A stretch of 64,000 nucleotides of DNA from Roseofilum acuticapitatum BLCC-M154 (GTDB taxonomy: Bacteria; Cyanobacteriota; Cyanobacteriia; Cyanobacteriales; Desertifilaceae). The notes under the pieces are model-generated. The model ran no database searches. It was given only the letters and a program-made list of their open reading frames with translations, and was not told where the DNA came from. The position numbers and the translations under genes were made by a program. Numbering within the stretch: position 1 is the first letter of the stretch; every line of letters starts with the position of its first letter. Positions 45,567 through 54,546 of this stretch are shown here, one piece after another. The stretch is from NCBI RefSeq assembly GCF_030068475.1, contig NZ_JAQOSP010000006.1, positions 1 through 64,000 of the forward strand, written 5' to 3'.

Positions 45567-46402
45567 CAGTTGCGACCAAATGTGACTAATTTCTCAGCAG
45601 TAGCAAAGAGACTATCTAGAATCAGGCCGACTAAACCGATAATGAAAATCGCGACCAAGATATTGGGAATATAGAGATTATTCCACTCATTCCAGATAAA
45701 ATATCCTAGACCAGTTCCCAACAACATTTCTGCGGCAACAATCACCAACCACGCAATACCCATACTGATTCGCAAACCAGAGATAATATTGGGCAGGGCG
45801 GCGGGAATAATCACCTTAAAAATCGTGCGGAGCCGAGAAGCGCCTAGGGTTTTAGAGACATCTAAATAATCCGGGTTGACATTGGCTACCCCAAACGAAG
45901 TATTGATCAGGGTGGGCCAAATGCTAGAGATGAAAATAATAAAAATACCCGTATTCTCAGAATCTCGGAGCAGATAAAGTCCTAGGGGCAACCAAGCCAG
46001 GGGAGAAACGGGTTTGAGCAGTTGAATGTAGGCATTAAAGCCTTTTCTGGCTACGGGAGAAATGCCGATTAAAATGCCTAACGGAACGGCAACGACGGAA
46101 GCCAAAAGATAACCGATCGCCACTCGGCGCAAACTAATCAGCAAATTCCAGCCAATCCCCAAATCATTGGGGCCATTGTTGAAAAAGGGATGGGTGATCC
46201 ACCACCACAATTCAGCTAGGGTTTTAGAGGCTGTGGGCACTCCTTTGGCAAAGAGTTCTGCACGAGCGCCCAGTTCCCACAACAGGAGAAAGATCGCTAA
46301 GGAGCCGATAAACAGGGCAAATGCCTGCACATTCTCGTTTAAGAGGGGGTTTTTTCGTTTTCTTCGTTTGGTCAGGTTTGGGGTAGATTGACTAACGGTC
46401 AT
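45566..46402 (-). CDS. cynB: Cyanate/nitrate-type ABC transporter permease
   Basis: A 278-residue inner-membrane permease (about six helices) of the NrtB/CmpB/SsuC family. The EAA-type loop [37 protein letters not shown] lies at about 177-213. The N-terminus is cytoplasmic and Arg/Lys-rich ([13 protein letters not shown]). It forms the channel with the ATPase gene that follows, overlapping it by a base, and the binding-protein gene is 18 bp upstream. Confidence 0.93.
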   Translation of the reverse strand: MTVSQSTPNLTKRRKRKNPLLNENVQAFALFIGSLAIFLLLWELGARAELFAKGVPTASKTLAELWWWITHPFFNNGPNDLGIGWNLLISLRRVAIGYLLASVVAVPLGILIGISPVARKGFNAYIQLLKPVSPLAWLPLGLYLLRDSENTGIFIIFISSIWPTLINTSFGVANVNPDYLDVSKTLGASRLRTIFKVIIPAALPNIISGLRISMGIAWLVIVAAEMLLGTGLGYFIWNEWNNLYIPNILVAIFIIGLVGLILDSLFATAEKLVTFGRN

Positions 46403-46420
46403 GGGTGAATCTCTGTTTAA

Positions 46421-48058
46421 CTAAACACCATATTCATCGATTTGTGCTTGCACATAGCTGGCCGGATCGGCGGGGTCGAAGGTATCAAACTTTAAGGTTT
46501 CCGTGCGATAGATTTCTGAGGGGGGAGATTGGCCGAGTTCTTGGGCCAGTTCGCGAGCCAGATCGGTTAAAAAGATGTCTTTGCCTACGCTGTCGTAGCC
46601 TTTGTCGGGAATGGCTTTGGGGGCTAAACCATCCCCTTGCAGATCCCAGCGCACCAGTTGGGAGGAAATCCAGTTGGCGAAGCTTTGCCAGGGATAGGGG
46701 TCGAAGTCGATGCGATCGGGGATACTTAAGGTATTGCCATTGCCATCTTCAAAGTTGCCGGTGAGGACGGCTTCGACTACTTCTACCGGTTGGTTGAGGA
46801 AAGCTCGTTCGGAAATGGCGGCGGCAATTTCTGGACGGTTGGCGGGGTTGCTGGCATAACCAGCCGCTTCAATAATGGATTTATTGAGGGCGCGGAAGGT
46901 TTTGGGATGGGCTTCGATCCATTGGTCGCTGGCGGCAAAGGCGCAACAGGGATGTCCCGGCCATAGCTCTTTGGTGAGCATGTGGATAAAGCCCGCTTCT
47001 TCGTAAACAGCCCGTTGGTTGAAGGGGTCGGGCATCAGGTAGGCATCAATATCTCCCGCGACGAGTTGGGCAATGCTATCGGGAGGGGGAACGGGGCGAA
47101 TCTGCACATCTACATCCGGGTCTATTCCTCCTGTGGCGAGGTAGTAGCGCAGGAGCAGGTTATGCATGGAGTAGGGGAAGGGCACGCCGATGGTGAAGCC
47201 TTTGAAGTCTGCGGGGCCGTTGACTTTGCCTTTGTGCCGTTCGGCGATGGTGATGGCTTGGCCGTTGATGTTCTCGATGCTGGCGAGTTTGACTCCGAAG
47301 GCGGCCGAGCCTAAGCCGAGGGTCATGGCGATGGGCATGGGGGCGAGCATGTGGTAAGCGTCCAGTTCTCCGGCGATCGCCGAATCCCGAACTGCACCCC
47401 AACTGGGCATTTTCACCACTTTGGCATTAAACCCATATTTTTTGTAGAAGCCCAAGGGTTCCGACATGATAATCGGGGTGGCACAGGTGATGGGAATAAA
47501 ACCAATTTGCAAATCGGTTTTTTCCACATCTGCCGCAGAGACCGGTTCGCCCTCTTCTTCGGACTCTCCAGAACCGGCATCAGCACAACTGGCTAAACTA
47601 ACCAGGGCTGCCCCTACCGCCATATTGCGTAGAAATTCCCGCCGGGTAGATTTGCCATTACGAATGGCATCCCCAAAAAATTGTCCCGCTTGGGGGCCAA
47701 AGGCAGCAGCAAAGGCATTTTCTAAACCCCCCGCTTGTTGACAAAGGGCTAAAATCAGCTTTTCCCGTTTGGGGTCACCCCGACCCACCCGTTTCAGAAA
47801 TAGGGTTTTGCGAAGTTCATAGGCATTCACTGCATCTGCCGCCCGCAGTTGATTTTCTTTGTAGACTCCCATTTTTACCAGGTCATCGACAAACTCAACC
47901 GGGTCTTGGGGCAAGGTCTGCATAAAGTCCCAATGGTCAAAGCTGGAGTGTTGTCTTCCGCAGACTTGACACAAGGGCTGTAAATTAGACCATTTGCGAT
48001 TACCGGGTTGGGCAGATTGCCAACTTTTTAATGTCTCCTGTGCCGAAATCAAAGTCAT
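46421..48058 (-). CDS. cynA: CmpA/NrtA-type ABC substrate-binding protein with N-terminal extension
   Basis: A predicted 545-residue protein. Residues 160-545 are the two-lobed NrtA/CmpA-family binding domain (LQIGFIPITCATPIIMSEPLGFYKKYGF...). Just before it is a twin-arginine lipoprotein signal STRREFLRNMAVGAALVSLASC, with RR at 139-140 and Cys 158 in the lipobox. Strangely, about 137 residues precede this signal, including C30-xx-C33 and several helices. I use ATG 48058; the longer frame to 48103 adds 15 more. No start codon lies just before the signal in frame. It probably binds cyanate, given the cynS gene downstream. Confidence 0.88.
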   Translation of the reverse strand: MTLISAQETLKSWQSAQPGNRKWSNLQPLCQVCGRQHSSFDHWDFMQTLPQDPVEFVDDLVKMGVYKENQLRAADAVNAYELRKTLFLKRVGRGDPKREKLILALCQQAGGLENAFAAAFGPQAGQFFGDAIRNGKSTRREFLRNMAVGAALVSLASCADAGSGESEEEGEPVSAADVEKTDLQIGFIPITCATPIIMSEPLGFYKKYGFNAKVVKMPSWGAVRDSAIAGELDAYHMLAPMPIAMTLGLGSAAFGVKLASIENINGQAITIAERHKGKVNGPADFKGFTIGVPFPYSMHNLLLRYYLATGGIDPDVDVQIRPVPPPDSIAQLVAGDIDAYLMPDPFNQRAVYEEAGFIHMLTKELWPGHPCCAFAASDQWIEAHPKTFRALNKSIIEAAGYASNPANRPEIAAAISERAFLNQPVEVVEAVLTGNFEDGNGNTLSIPDRIDFDPYPWQSFANWISSQLVRWDLQGDGLAPKAIPDKGYDSVGKDIFLTDLARELAQELGQSPPSEIYRTETLKFDTFDPADPASYVQAQIDEYGV

Positions 48059-48248
48059 AGATCCATGTCCATCTCTAGGGAACAAAATGCTAAACCTGCC
48101 CAATACCGATGGGCAATTTTATCAAGATTTGTGGTAAGATTTTTCAGTAATTTATCAGGTGTTCCCTAGAAAGGCATTGGATTTTATTTGGCAAAAATTG
48201 GGATTTTTTTTAGCCATTTTTCTGGGGGTGGAAATTTCTTTAAATTCT

Positions 48249-48262
48249 GTTAATTTAGATAC
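48249..48262. promoter_or_regulatory. Weak NtcA-like box upstream of cynA
   Basis: The plus strand reads GTTAATTTAGATAC, i.e. GTT-N8-TAC, one base off the NtcA consensus GTA-N8-TAC. On the minus strand it lies about 190 bp upstream of cynA. NtcA is the nitrogen regulator expected to act on cyn genes. I could not find a clear TAN3T box at the expected distance downstream, so this is only a candidate. Confidence 0.25.
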
Positions 48263-48310
48263 AGATCATTCTTATGGGGTTTGCTAATTAATAGCACTTG
48301 GCAATAATGG

Positions 48311-48326
48311 GTACACACCTATGTAC
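48311..48326. promoter_or_regulatory. GTACA-N6-TGTAC dyad
   Basis: A perfect 5-bp inverted repeat with a 6-nt spacer, shaped like an operator, in the 362 bp between divergent cynA and the nucleotidyltransferase-like gene. GTA and TAC are 10 nt apart, not the 8 of an NtcA site. It lies about 95 bp before the plus-strand gene. A short dyad may occur by chance. Confidence 0.35.
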
Positions 48327-48420
48327 TTTAATCAGATGCTTGAACGGACGGGACATTAGATCCTGAACTCAAAATGCAATATAATAACTGGAGTTGCATC
48401 GTGAATCAGCTAAATAGATT

Positions 48421-49074
48421 ATGGTCGCCATTGGTGAGATCGTTAAGAATGGAATTGTCTTCGATGTCAAAAACTGGCAAAAAGAAATGTCTAACACTGA
48501 GAGTCTTATTGAATTTATCGAAACCATATTTGATACTTTGAATGAGCGAAAGATTGATTATTTGTTAGTAGGGGGAGTGGCTTTATTAAGTTATGTGGAA
48601 GGAAGAAACACTCAAGATATTAATTTGATTTTGGCCAAGCCCGATTTATTGTCTTTGCCAGAAATTGAAATTATCAATGAAAACAATGATTTTATCCGAG
48701 GAGAATATGGAGATTTAACTGTTGATATCTTATTGACACAAAACCAATTGTTTAATAAAGTTAAGCAACAATTTGCCACAATTCGTCAGTTTGGAGAAAA
48801 GAAGATTCGTTGCGTTACCATTGAGGGTTTAGTTGTTCTCAAGTTTTATGCCCTACCTTCTCTGTATCGGCAAGGAAACTTTGAACGAGTCAGTATTTAT
48901 GAAAATGATATTCTGCTGTTATTACTCAACTACTCAATTGATTTGAAAGCGGTTTTCCAACTCTTGTCAGAACATTTACTACCGACTGATTTAGAGGAAA
49001 TTCGGAGCATTAGCAGTGAGATAGAGTCAAGAATTCAAAGGTTTTCTAAACAAAAGGAAAAGCTAGATTCTTAA
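48421..49074 (+). CDS. Nucleotidyltransferase-fold protein (AbiEii/MNT-like), altered active site
   Basis: A 217-residue protein. The nucleotidyltransferase core is recognisable: IDYLLVGGVALLSYVEGRNTQDINLIL (about 46-72) and TVDILLT (about 99). The expected D-x-D pair after the GG motif reads D-I-N, so one metal ligand may be missing. The C-terminal half is helical. AbiEii/MNT proteins are toxins or antitoxins in two-gene systems, but no partner gene is visible beside it. Start is uncertain: ATG 48421 gives an N-terminal segment IGEIVKNGIVFDVKNWQKE; ATG 48487 would begin at MSNTESLIEF. Confidence 0.7.
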   Translation: MVAIGEIVKNGIVFDVKNWQKEMSNTESLIEFIETIFDTLNERKIDYLLVGGVALLSYVEGRNTQDINLILAKPDLLSLPEIEIINENNDFIRGEYGDLTVDILLTQNQLFNKVKQQFATIRQFGEKKIRCVTIEGLVVLKFYALPSLYRQGNFERVSIYENDILLLLLNYSIDLKAVFQLLSEHLLPTDLEEIRSISSEIESRIQRFSKQKEKLDS

Positions 49075-49107
49075 GCAAAGTACCCACTCCCGTGGCAGTT
49101 ATTGGTT

Positions 49108-49911
49108 TTAGCTATGGTTAATACCTGATGGATCGGTCAATTTTTTTCTCCAACGTAGAGGGGAAATGCCATGAATCTGGCGAAACTGGCGGGTAAAATA
49201 TCCAGGATCGGGATAACCTGAGAGTTCGGCAACTTGTTTTATGCTCTTTTGGGTGGTTCGCAAGAGTTGACAGGCTTTGGCCATTCGCTGTTTAATAATC
49301 CACTGTTTGATCGTGTGTCCAGTGTACTTTTGCACCAGGTGGGTTAAATAGGCCGGAGAATATCCAGCCGCGTTGGCTACATCATTGAGATTGATGGGTT
49401 GGTGATAAGAGGTTTCAATGAAGCGGAAGACTTGGGTTAATTGGGGACAATGGGGGAAAATGCTTGATGGAGTCTCTGGGACTTGTGGGTGAGATTCCTG
49501 AAGAGGGCGCTGGGGAAATTGCCCATATAATTTTAGCAGGTCATCTTGGCGCTTTAGGCGCGTGGCGATCGCCGTCAAAAATTGCTCTACAGTACAAGGT
49601 TTCGTCAAATAATCATCGGCTCCCAACTCCATCCCTTGACGTAAATCAGCCATCTTCACTTTAGCCGTCAGAAAAATAAGCGGAATTCCTGCCGTTTCTG
49701 GAGAACTGCGAAGTTGAGATAGAACCGCATAACCATCCATATCGGGCATCATGATGTCACAAACGACCAAGTTTGGCCGATAATGGCGAGCTAATTGCAG
49801 GCCTTCAGAACCATTCCTTGCACCATAGGCACAAAATCCTTCAAATTCTAGCGATTTCAAAAAAATATTGCGAGTTTGACATTCATCTTCAATAATGAGG
49901 ATCGTTTTCAT
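49108..49911 (-). CDS. Response regulator with AraC-type DNA-binding domain
   Basis: A 267-residue two-domain regulator. The receiver domain (1-120) has the acidic pair E9/D10 region, phosphoacceptor D52 (VVCDIMMPDMDG), T82 and K104 (YLTKP). The C-terminal AraC/XylS double HTH (about 165-260) includes LNDVANAAGYSPAYLTHLVQKYTG and SIKQVAELSGYPDPGYFTRQFR. It activates or represses unknown target promoters. It is divergent from the PAS histidine kinase at 50016, and the two very probably form a two-component system sharing the 104-bp intergenic region. Confidence 0.95.
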   Translation of the reverse strand: MKTILIIEDECQTRNIFLKSLEFEGFCAYGARNGSEGLQLARHYRPNLVVCDIMMPDMDGYAVLSQLRSSPETAGIPLIFLTAKVKMADLRQGMELGADDYLTKPCTVEQFLTAIATRLKRQDDLLKLYGQFPQRPLQESHPQVPETPSSIFPHCPQLTQVFRFIETSYHQPINLNDVANAAGYSPAYLTHLVQKYTGHTIKQWIIKQRMAKACQLLRTTQKSIKQVAELSGYPDPGYFTRQFRQIHGISPLRWRKKLTDPSGINHS

Positions 49912-50015
49912 TACATCCCTAGGTCATAGCGATAGAATTCTTTTTCTTGAGTTTATTTAAGATAAAATCTGCACTTATATAGTGTAGTAGCTCACACTTT
50001 TTAGAACAAATTCAA

Positions 50016-51287
50016 ATGACTCAATATGCTTGGTTTCCCCCTTCTATGACTGCGCCATCAACTGCTCTCAATGAATCGGTAGCCCAAGACTTTAGCCAAT
50101 TACTGCGTCAGCATCAGTTGATTCTCAATGCTGTGGGAGAAGGGGTTTATGGCCTCGATCTTGAGGGTAAAGTTACCTTCGTTAATCCGGCTGCTGCTGC
50201 TATGATTGATTGGCCGATTGATGAGTTGATTGGCATGTCCATGCACGCTGTCTTGCATCATTCCCATGCGGATGGAACGCCCTATTGTCGGCAAGATTGC
50301 CCGATTTATGCTGCTCTACGAGATGGCAGTACCCATCGGGTGACCACTGAGGTCTTTTGGCGCAAAGATGGTACGAGTTTTCCCGTAGAGTATATTAGTA
50401 CCCCCATGCGCGAGGACAATGGCCGGCTGATTGGTGCGGTGGTAACGTTTCGGGATATTTCCCAGCGTCGTTGGGCGGAGCAAGTCCTACAGCGCAGCCA
50501 TGAGGAGCTAGAGATTAAGGTGCAAGAGCGCACGGCCAAATTGCGACAAGTGAATCAACAATTGCAAGAGTTGAGCGAAATGCGATCGCGGTTTATTGCC
50601 ATGCTCTGTCATGAATTTCGCAATCCACTCAATAATATCACCTTGTCGATTTCTTCCCTCAAACGCTATGATTCCCAACTCACCGTTGCCGAAAAAGCCG
50701 ATTATCTCCTCGCGATTAACAGTAATGTAGAACGCATGACTCAGATGATTGATGATATCCTTGTCATCGGCAAAATTGAGGCAAAAGTGCTAGAAATCAA
50801 CCCCCAACGCCTGGATTTAGTCCAATTTTGCCGCCAGTTGTTAGCCGAGCGGGAGTATACTCGGCCCCAGTCTCCCATTCAGTTTATCAGCCGCTCTCGT
50901 CAGGCGATCGCCTATTGCGATGAACGACTCCTGCGCTCTATTCTCAATAATCTCCTCTCCAATGCCCTCCGCTACACCCCAGAACATAAACCCATTCGTC
51001 TCAAATTAACCAAGCGTCAAAACCAGATCATCCTCACCATTGAAGATGAAGGAATTGGCATTCCCCCAGAAGACAAACCCCATTTATTCGAGTTATTTCA
51101 TCGAGGACGAAATGTCAGCAACATTCCCGGTACAGGCTTAGGTTTGAGCATTGTTAAACAATTTGTTGAACTGCAACAAGGAACCATTCAAGTTAAAAGT
51201 CAGGTGAATCAAGGGACAACCTTTATTGTTCGTCTGCCGATGATATCAAGTCCGATTGTTCATGTCCGCGAAGCGGAAATATCATGA
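50016..51287 (+). CDS. PAS-domain sensor histidine kinase
   Basis: A 423-residue soluble kinase. The PAS domain (about 25-150; LILNAVGEGVYGLDLEGKVTFVN) has a Cys-containing insertion HHSHADGTPYCRQDCPIY. A coiled coil (about 155-190) leads to H-box LCHEFRNPLNNITLS (about 203), N-box NNLLSNALRYTPEH, G1 DEGIGIPPED and G2 GTGLGLSIVKQF. The family domain ends at about residue 408 (TTFIVRLPM). Residues 410-423 and the stop are read from a dispersed repeat that begins at 51243, so the C-terminus has been changed by repeat insertion. It is the likely partner of the divergent AraC-type regulator. Confidence 0.95.
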   Translation: MTQYAWFPPSMTAPSTALNESVAQDFSQLLRQHQLILNAVGEGVYGLDLEGKVTFVNPAAAAMIDWPIDELIGMSMHAVLHHSHADGTPYCRQDCPIYAALRDGSTHRVTTEVFWRKDGTSFPVEYISTPMREDNGRLIGAVVTFRDISQRRWAEQVLQRSHEELEIKVQERTAKLRQVNQQLQELSEMRSRFIAMLCHEFRNPLNNITLSISSLKRYDSQLTVAEKADYLLAINSNVERMTQMIDDILVIGKIEAKVLEINPQRLDLVQFCRQLLAEREYTRPQSPIQFISRSRQAIAYCDERLLRSILNNLLSNALRYTPEHKPIRLKLTKRQNQIILTIEDEGIGIPPEDKPHLFELFHRGRNVSNIPGTGLGLSIVKQFVELQQGTIQVKSQVNQGTTFIVRLPMISSPIVHVREAEIS

Positions 51288-51549
51288 TTAAAAATTTAGG
51301 GAGCGAGACGCTCCCACTCCAGTAATATCAAGGGATTAGAGGAGTGCGGGCATCTTGCCCGCTTCTTACAGCAGTTTTCGCTGTTATGTGGGACATCTTG
51401 ATCCCCCTAAATCCCCCTTAAAAAGGGGGATTTTCCTATTCCCCCCTTTTTAAGGGGGGCAAGGGGGGATCTTTTCCTACTGTCCACCAATACAGCGCAA
51501 AGCGCTGTAACAAATTTTCAAGTCCGCTTGCGGAAACCGGACTTGATAT
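51243..51549. repeat. Full composite repeat with nested GATCCCCC element
   Basis: The left arm ATATCAAGTCCG starts at 51243 inside the histidine kinase frame. It is followed by TCCGC-GAA-GCGGA, hairpin GGGAGCG-AGA-CGCTCCC near 51299 and hairpin GCGGGCA-TCT-TGCCCGC near 51347. The GATCCCCC element 51400-51508 with hairpin ACAGCGC-AAA-GCGCTGT (51492-51508) lies inside. The right arm TCCGC-TT-GCGGA and CCGGACTTGATAT close it near 51549. The nested part is shared, inverted, with 1334-1408. This 289-bp gene-free interval holds nothing else. Confidence 0.9.
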
Positions 51550-51576
51550 GAAATTCGAGTAGATTTTTCCCTTTTC

Positions 51577-52377
51577 CTATTTTGTCGCCACCACTGCCAA
51601 ATTCCACGCCATGCGCCTCATTCCCGGAATCTGTTTCAGCCACCCATCTATCTGTTCCAGTCGCTTATATTCCGGTTCCAATCGCTCCTTTTCTAAGATA
51701 ATCTTTTTCCAATAGCGCTCTTCATTGGGGTTCACCCGTTCAATCAGATAAAAGCGTAGGAAAATCCACAAGGTAGCAATCCAAAATGTATCCCATTGAG
51801 TCTGAGAAAATAAAGACTCTACAAACGGCACGATATTAATATCCAAAGGATGCTCATCTTCCGTGCGTACCTCAGTCGCCATCTGTCGATAAACATTAAT
51901 CACTGGATTATGCTTTAACGGTTCCCAAAAACAGACCTTTCCCCCTGGTTTCACCACCCGATGACATTCTTTGAGCGCCCCTTGTACATCGGGAAGATGA
52001 TGCAAAAGATTGGCTACATAAATAATATCAAAACTATCGTCGGGAAAATCAAACGCCATGGCATTGCCCACATGACCTTCAATGTTTACCCCATTTTTTG
52101 CCGCTAATTTTAACGCCACCTCCACCATCCCCGGAGAATAATCAGAAGCTACACAACGAGCGCCTTTTTGGGCAAAATAAACGCTATTTTCTCCTGCTCC
52201 ACAGCCCACATCTAATAGGGTTTTGCCTTTCACCTCTCCCAAATGATTTAAAATAAACCGATTTTCCGGCGCTGTGCAAGCTTCAAAATAATCAGCTACC
52301 TGAATTTGGTCAATATCAATGGTGGCTGCCCATTGATCGTGAAATTCTCGTTCTTTTTTTAAGGTTTCTTCTGACAT
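51577..52377 (-). CDS. Class I SAM-dependent methyltransferase
   Basis: A 266-residue protein starting at MSEETLKKEREFHDQWA (ATG 52377). The longer frame to 52437 would overlap the preceding gene. The core has motif I LLDVGCGAGENSVYFA (about 55-70), the strand-2 end CVASDYSPGM, DSFDIIYVANLLHHL and VVKPGGKVCFWEPL. The C-terminal third, with a Trp/Phe-rich helix (FWIATLWIFLRFYL), may bind membranes or hydrophobic substrate. It follows the multi-helix glycosyltransferase-like gene by 23 bp and may modify a lipid-linked sugar; that is inference from position. Confidence 0.85.
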   Translation of the reverse strand: MSEETLKKEREFHDQWAATIDIDQIQVADYFEACTAPENRFILNHLGEVKGKTLLDVGCGAGENSVYFAQKGARCVASDYSPGMVEVALKLAAKNGVNIEGHVGNAMAFDFPDDSFDIIYVANLLHHLPDVQGALKECHRVVKPGGKVCFWEPLKHNPVINVYRQMATEVRTEDEHPLDINIVPFVESLFSQTQWDTFWIATLWIFLRFYLIERVNPNEERYWKKIILEKERLEPEYKRLEQIDGWLKQIPGMRRMAWNLAVVATK

Positions 52378-52400
52378 AATTGGCTCAGGTTTTAGGAGAT

Positions 52401-54494
52401 CTATTCTAAGTTTAGTTGATCGATTCTTAGATGACAAGTCGTGGTAAAGTCCTGCGGATCAGTTACCCTTAAGCTGAGATTGAGATAGCCTTCTGAAGAT
52501 TGCTGTAAGGGCAGTTCAAACACCGATGTATCCTCAAAATGCAAGCTAGTTTCGGTGAGGATTTTTGATTCACCTTGTGGATTAATCCAAGACAAGCGTA
52601 AGTTAAACTCTGGACAAACGTTACTCGAAAATACAGGCTTTCCAGTTAAGATGAAGGGAGCAGGGAGAGGATTAATCCAGAGCATATCTAAAATTTGATC
52701 ATAATTTTGCTCATTAAAAGAGGTGGCTAGGGTATAGGTATCGGATTGGGGTAAAATGACAGTTTCAAAGTTAGGATTTAAGATAACCCATGGCGGTTGA
52801 TTTCCGGGGCGATCGCCTATAACTTCTTGCATTTGTATAAAAGTTTTCCATGCAATTTCTGCCGAGGTATTTTGTAGTCGTTGATAAATAACCAGTTTAG
52901 TGTTATTTTCCAGTTCAAATTCTAAGGGCAATTGCTCAAAGTCTTCTGCTATTTGCCAATTTTGATCAAAAATATCATAAATGACTTTCTCCACATCAGT
53001 TTCTTCAAGGGTAAGATGATGTTGAAACGGTTTCGCAATAATTACATATTTTGCCTGTAAAAACTGTTCTAGAGGATACCAGTCGCGAGAATCTACAATT
53101 GGGGTTTGCCGGATATAGAGTTTAGAGCGATCTTGACCATATAATTCTTGTTCTGCTGAGACAATTAAGGAGTAATTGAAACTCGAAGATGAGCCAACAA
53201 GATACAAAGGTTCTTGATTCGGTGCAAGACGACGTAAAGCTTGCACCAGTCGCAATAATTCAGGGTAATCCGATCGGTAGGGAGGAGGTGAATAAAAAGA
53301 AAATAGGATGTTCCGAGGAGGGCGGCTAAAGGGTTGTCCTAGGGGAGTAAATGATAGGGTTAAGTTGAGGATTAAATAACCAATAATTACCCAAAACAAA
53401 CTAGTTTTGATGGGTATACTGGTGGCTCTGATGATGACCCAAACTAAGGAAATTAAACCTAAAATGACTAAGGGGGTTAAATGCAGGGTATGGTGAAGAC
53501 CCCCATAGCGGAGAATACCCATCCATTCTATGGCACAGATAGCATAAAAAATCAATACGATACGATAAGGTTGGCGCGATAACTTCCCCCAAGCTATGAC
53601 CAAGCCCAGGATACTTAAAGCAAGTAAACTGAGTCCATAAAAATGAAGATATTGGTACAACAGTTCGTCATAGGGTCTAACGTAGGATTGATAAAGGGTC
53701 GTGTGATTTCTTTGGAGTGCTAGCAGTAAATAGGGTCGTGCAATAAGCACTAACGTGAAAAAACTGGTTATGCCAATTAAGGCAATTTTAATTTGATATT
53801 CAATCAGATTATTGATGGCTTTAGGGGACTGGGAATTCTTTTCTTTAAGATAAGTAAGTATGCCTTGAATGATGAAGGTTAAAATGAGGGCAATTCCTGA
53901 ATAGGCAAAATGCCTGCGCCATACAAAAGCTAAGGTTAATAAAATCCCAATTAAGGGAATTTGCCACCAGTATTTTAAGCGTGTATTTTTTAAGTAAATC
54001 CAAAGTGCTAGAGCAATAAATACAGCAGCTCCAGTATCTGGATACCCTCTTAATGTGGGTAACCAAGTTGCGGGAATACAGAGAGTAAAAAATACCGTTG
54101 ACCAGAAAACGAGGGGCGGATAAATACGGATAAGTTGAGTAGCGATCGCGCCCATGGCTAAGGTGAAGGGGATTAAATAGGCGATCGCCAAACTCAGGAT
54201 ATACCCTAGCCGAGTTTCTCCAAATAGCCAAAATCCGGGAATTAAGGGTAATGTATACAGCTTATTATAGGACTGGGAAAATGAGCTTTGTAATTCCTGC
54301 CAACCCATTGACCCAGATTGACTAAATGCGGTAAAACTTTCTTGGGCCCACATTTGATAAGCGGCAAAATCCCAGAAGTGAAAATATTGCTCGCTCGACA
54401 CATAAAGAATTGTGCCACTGCAAACAGTAATGACTAGAAGTGCGAAACAAATGAAGTGCCACAACCATGGTTTAATAAAATCAGATTTAATCAT
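52401..54494 (-). CDS. Multi-pass membrane glycosyltransferase-like protein (GT39/ArnT-like)
   Basis: A 697-residue protein. About ten or more hydrophobic helices lie in residues 1-400, and about 290 extracytoplasmic residues follow with beta-rich character near the C-terminus. The first loop after helix 1 has an acidic FHFWDFAAYQMWAQ, in the place where GT-C enzymes carry catalytic Asp or Glu. The fold pattern suggests a polyprenol-phosphate-sugar-dependent transferase. A divergent GT2 gene, of the kind that makes polyprenyl-phosphate sugars, begins 52 bp away, which supports this. The acceptor is not known. Confidence 0.75.
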   Translation of the reverse strand: MIKSDFIKPWLWHFICFALLVITVCSGTILYVSSEQYFHFWDFAAYQMWAQESFTAFSQSGSMGWQELQSSFSQSYNKLYTLPLIPGFWLFGETRLGYILSLAIAYLIPFTLAMGAIATQLIRIYPPLVFWSTVFFTLCIPATWLPTLRGYPDTGAAVFIALALWIYLKNTRLKYWWQIPLIGILLTLAFVWRRHFAYSGIALILTFIIQGILTYLKEKNSQSPKAINNLIEYQIKIALIGITSFFTLVLIARPYLLLALQRNHTTLYQSYVRPYDELLYQYLHFYGLSLLALSILGLVIAWGKLSRQPYRIVLIFYAICAIEWMGILRYGGLHHTLHLTPLVILGLISLVWVIIRATSIPIKTSLFWVIIGYLILNLTLSFTPLGQPFSRPPRNILFSFYSPPPYRSDYPELLRLVQALRRLAPNQEPLYLVGSSSSFNYSLIVSAEQELYGQDRSKLYIRQTPIVDSRDWYPLEQFLQAKYVIIAKPFQHHLTLEETDVEKVIYDIFDQNWQIAEDFEQLPLEFELENNTKLVIYQRLQNTSAEIAWKTFIQMQEVIGDRPGNQPPWVILNPNFETVILPQSDTYTLATSFNEQNYDQILDMLWINPLPAPFILTGKPVFSSNVCPEFNLRLSWINPQGESKILTETSLHFEDTSVFELPLQQSSEGYLNLSLRVTDPQDFTTTCHLRIDQLNLE

Positions 54495-54546
54495 GCCCCG
54501 AATTTACATTCTATACTGCATCGGAGAAAATGCATCATAAACAAAG

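Noticed and set aside
48311-48326. NtcA site in the cyn upstream region
   Set aside because: GTA and TAC are 10 nt apart, not 8; it is kept only as an unassigned dyad.
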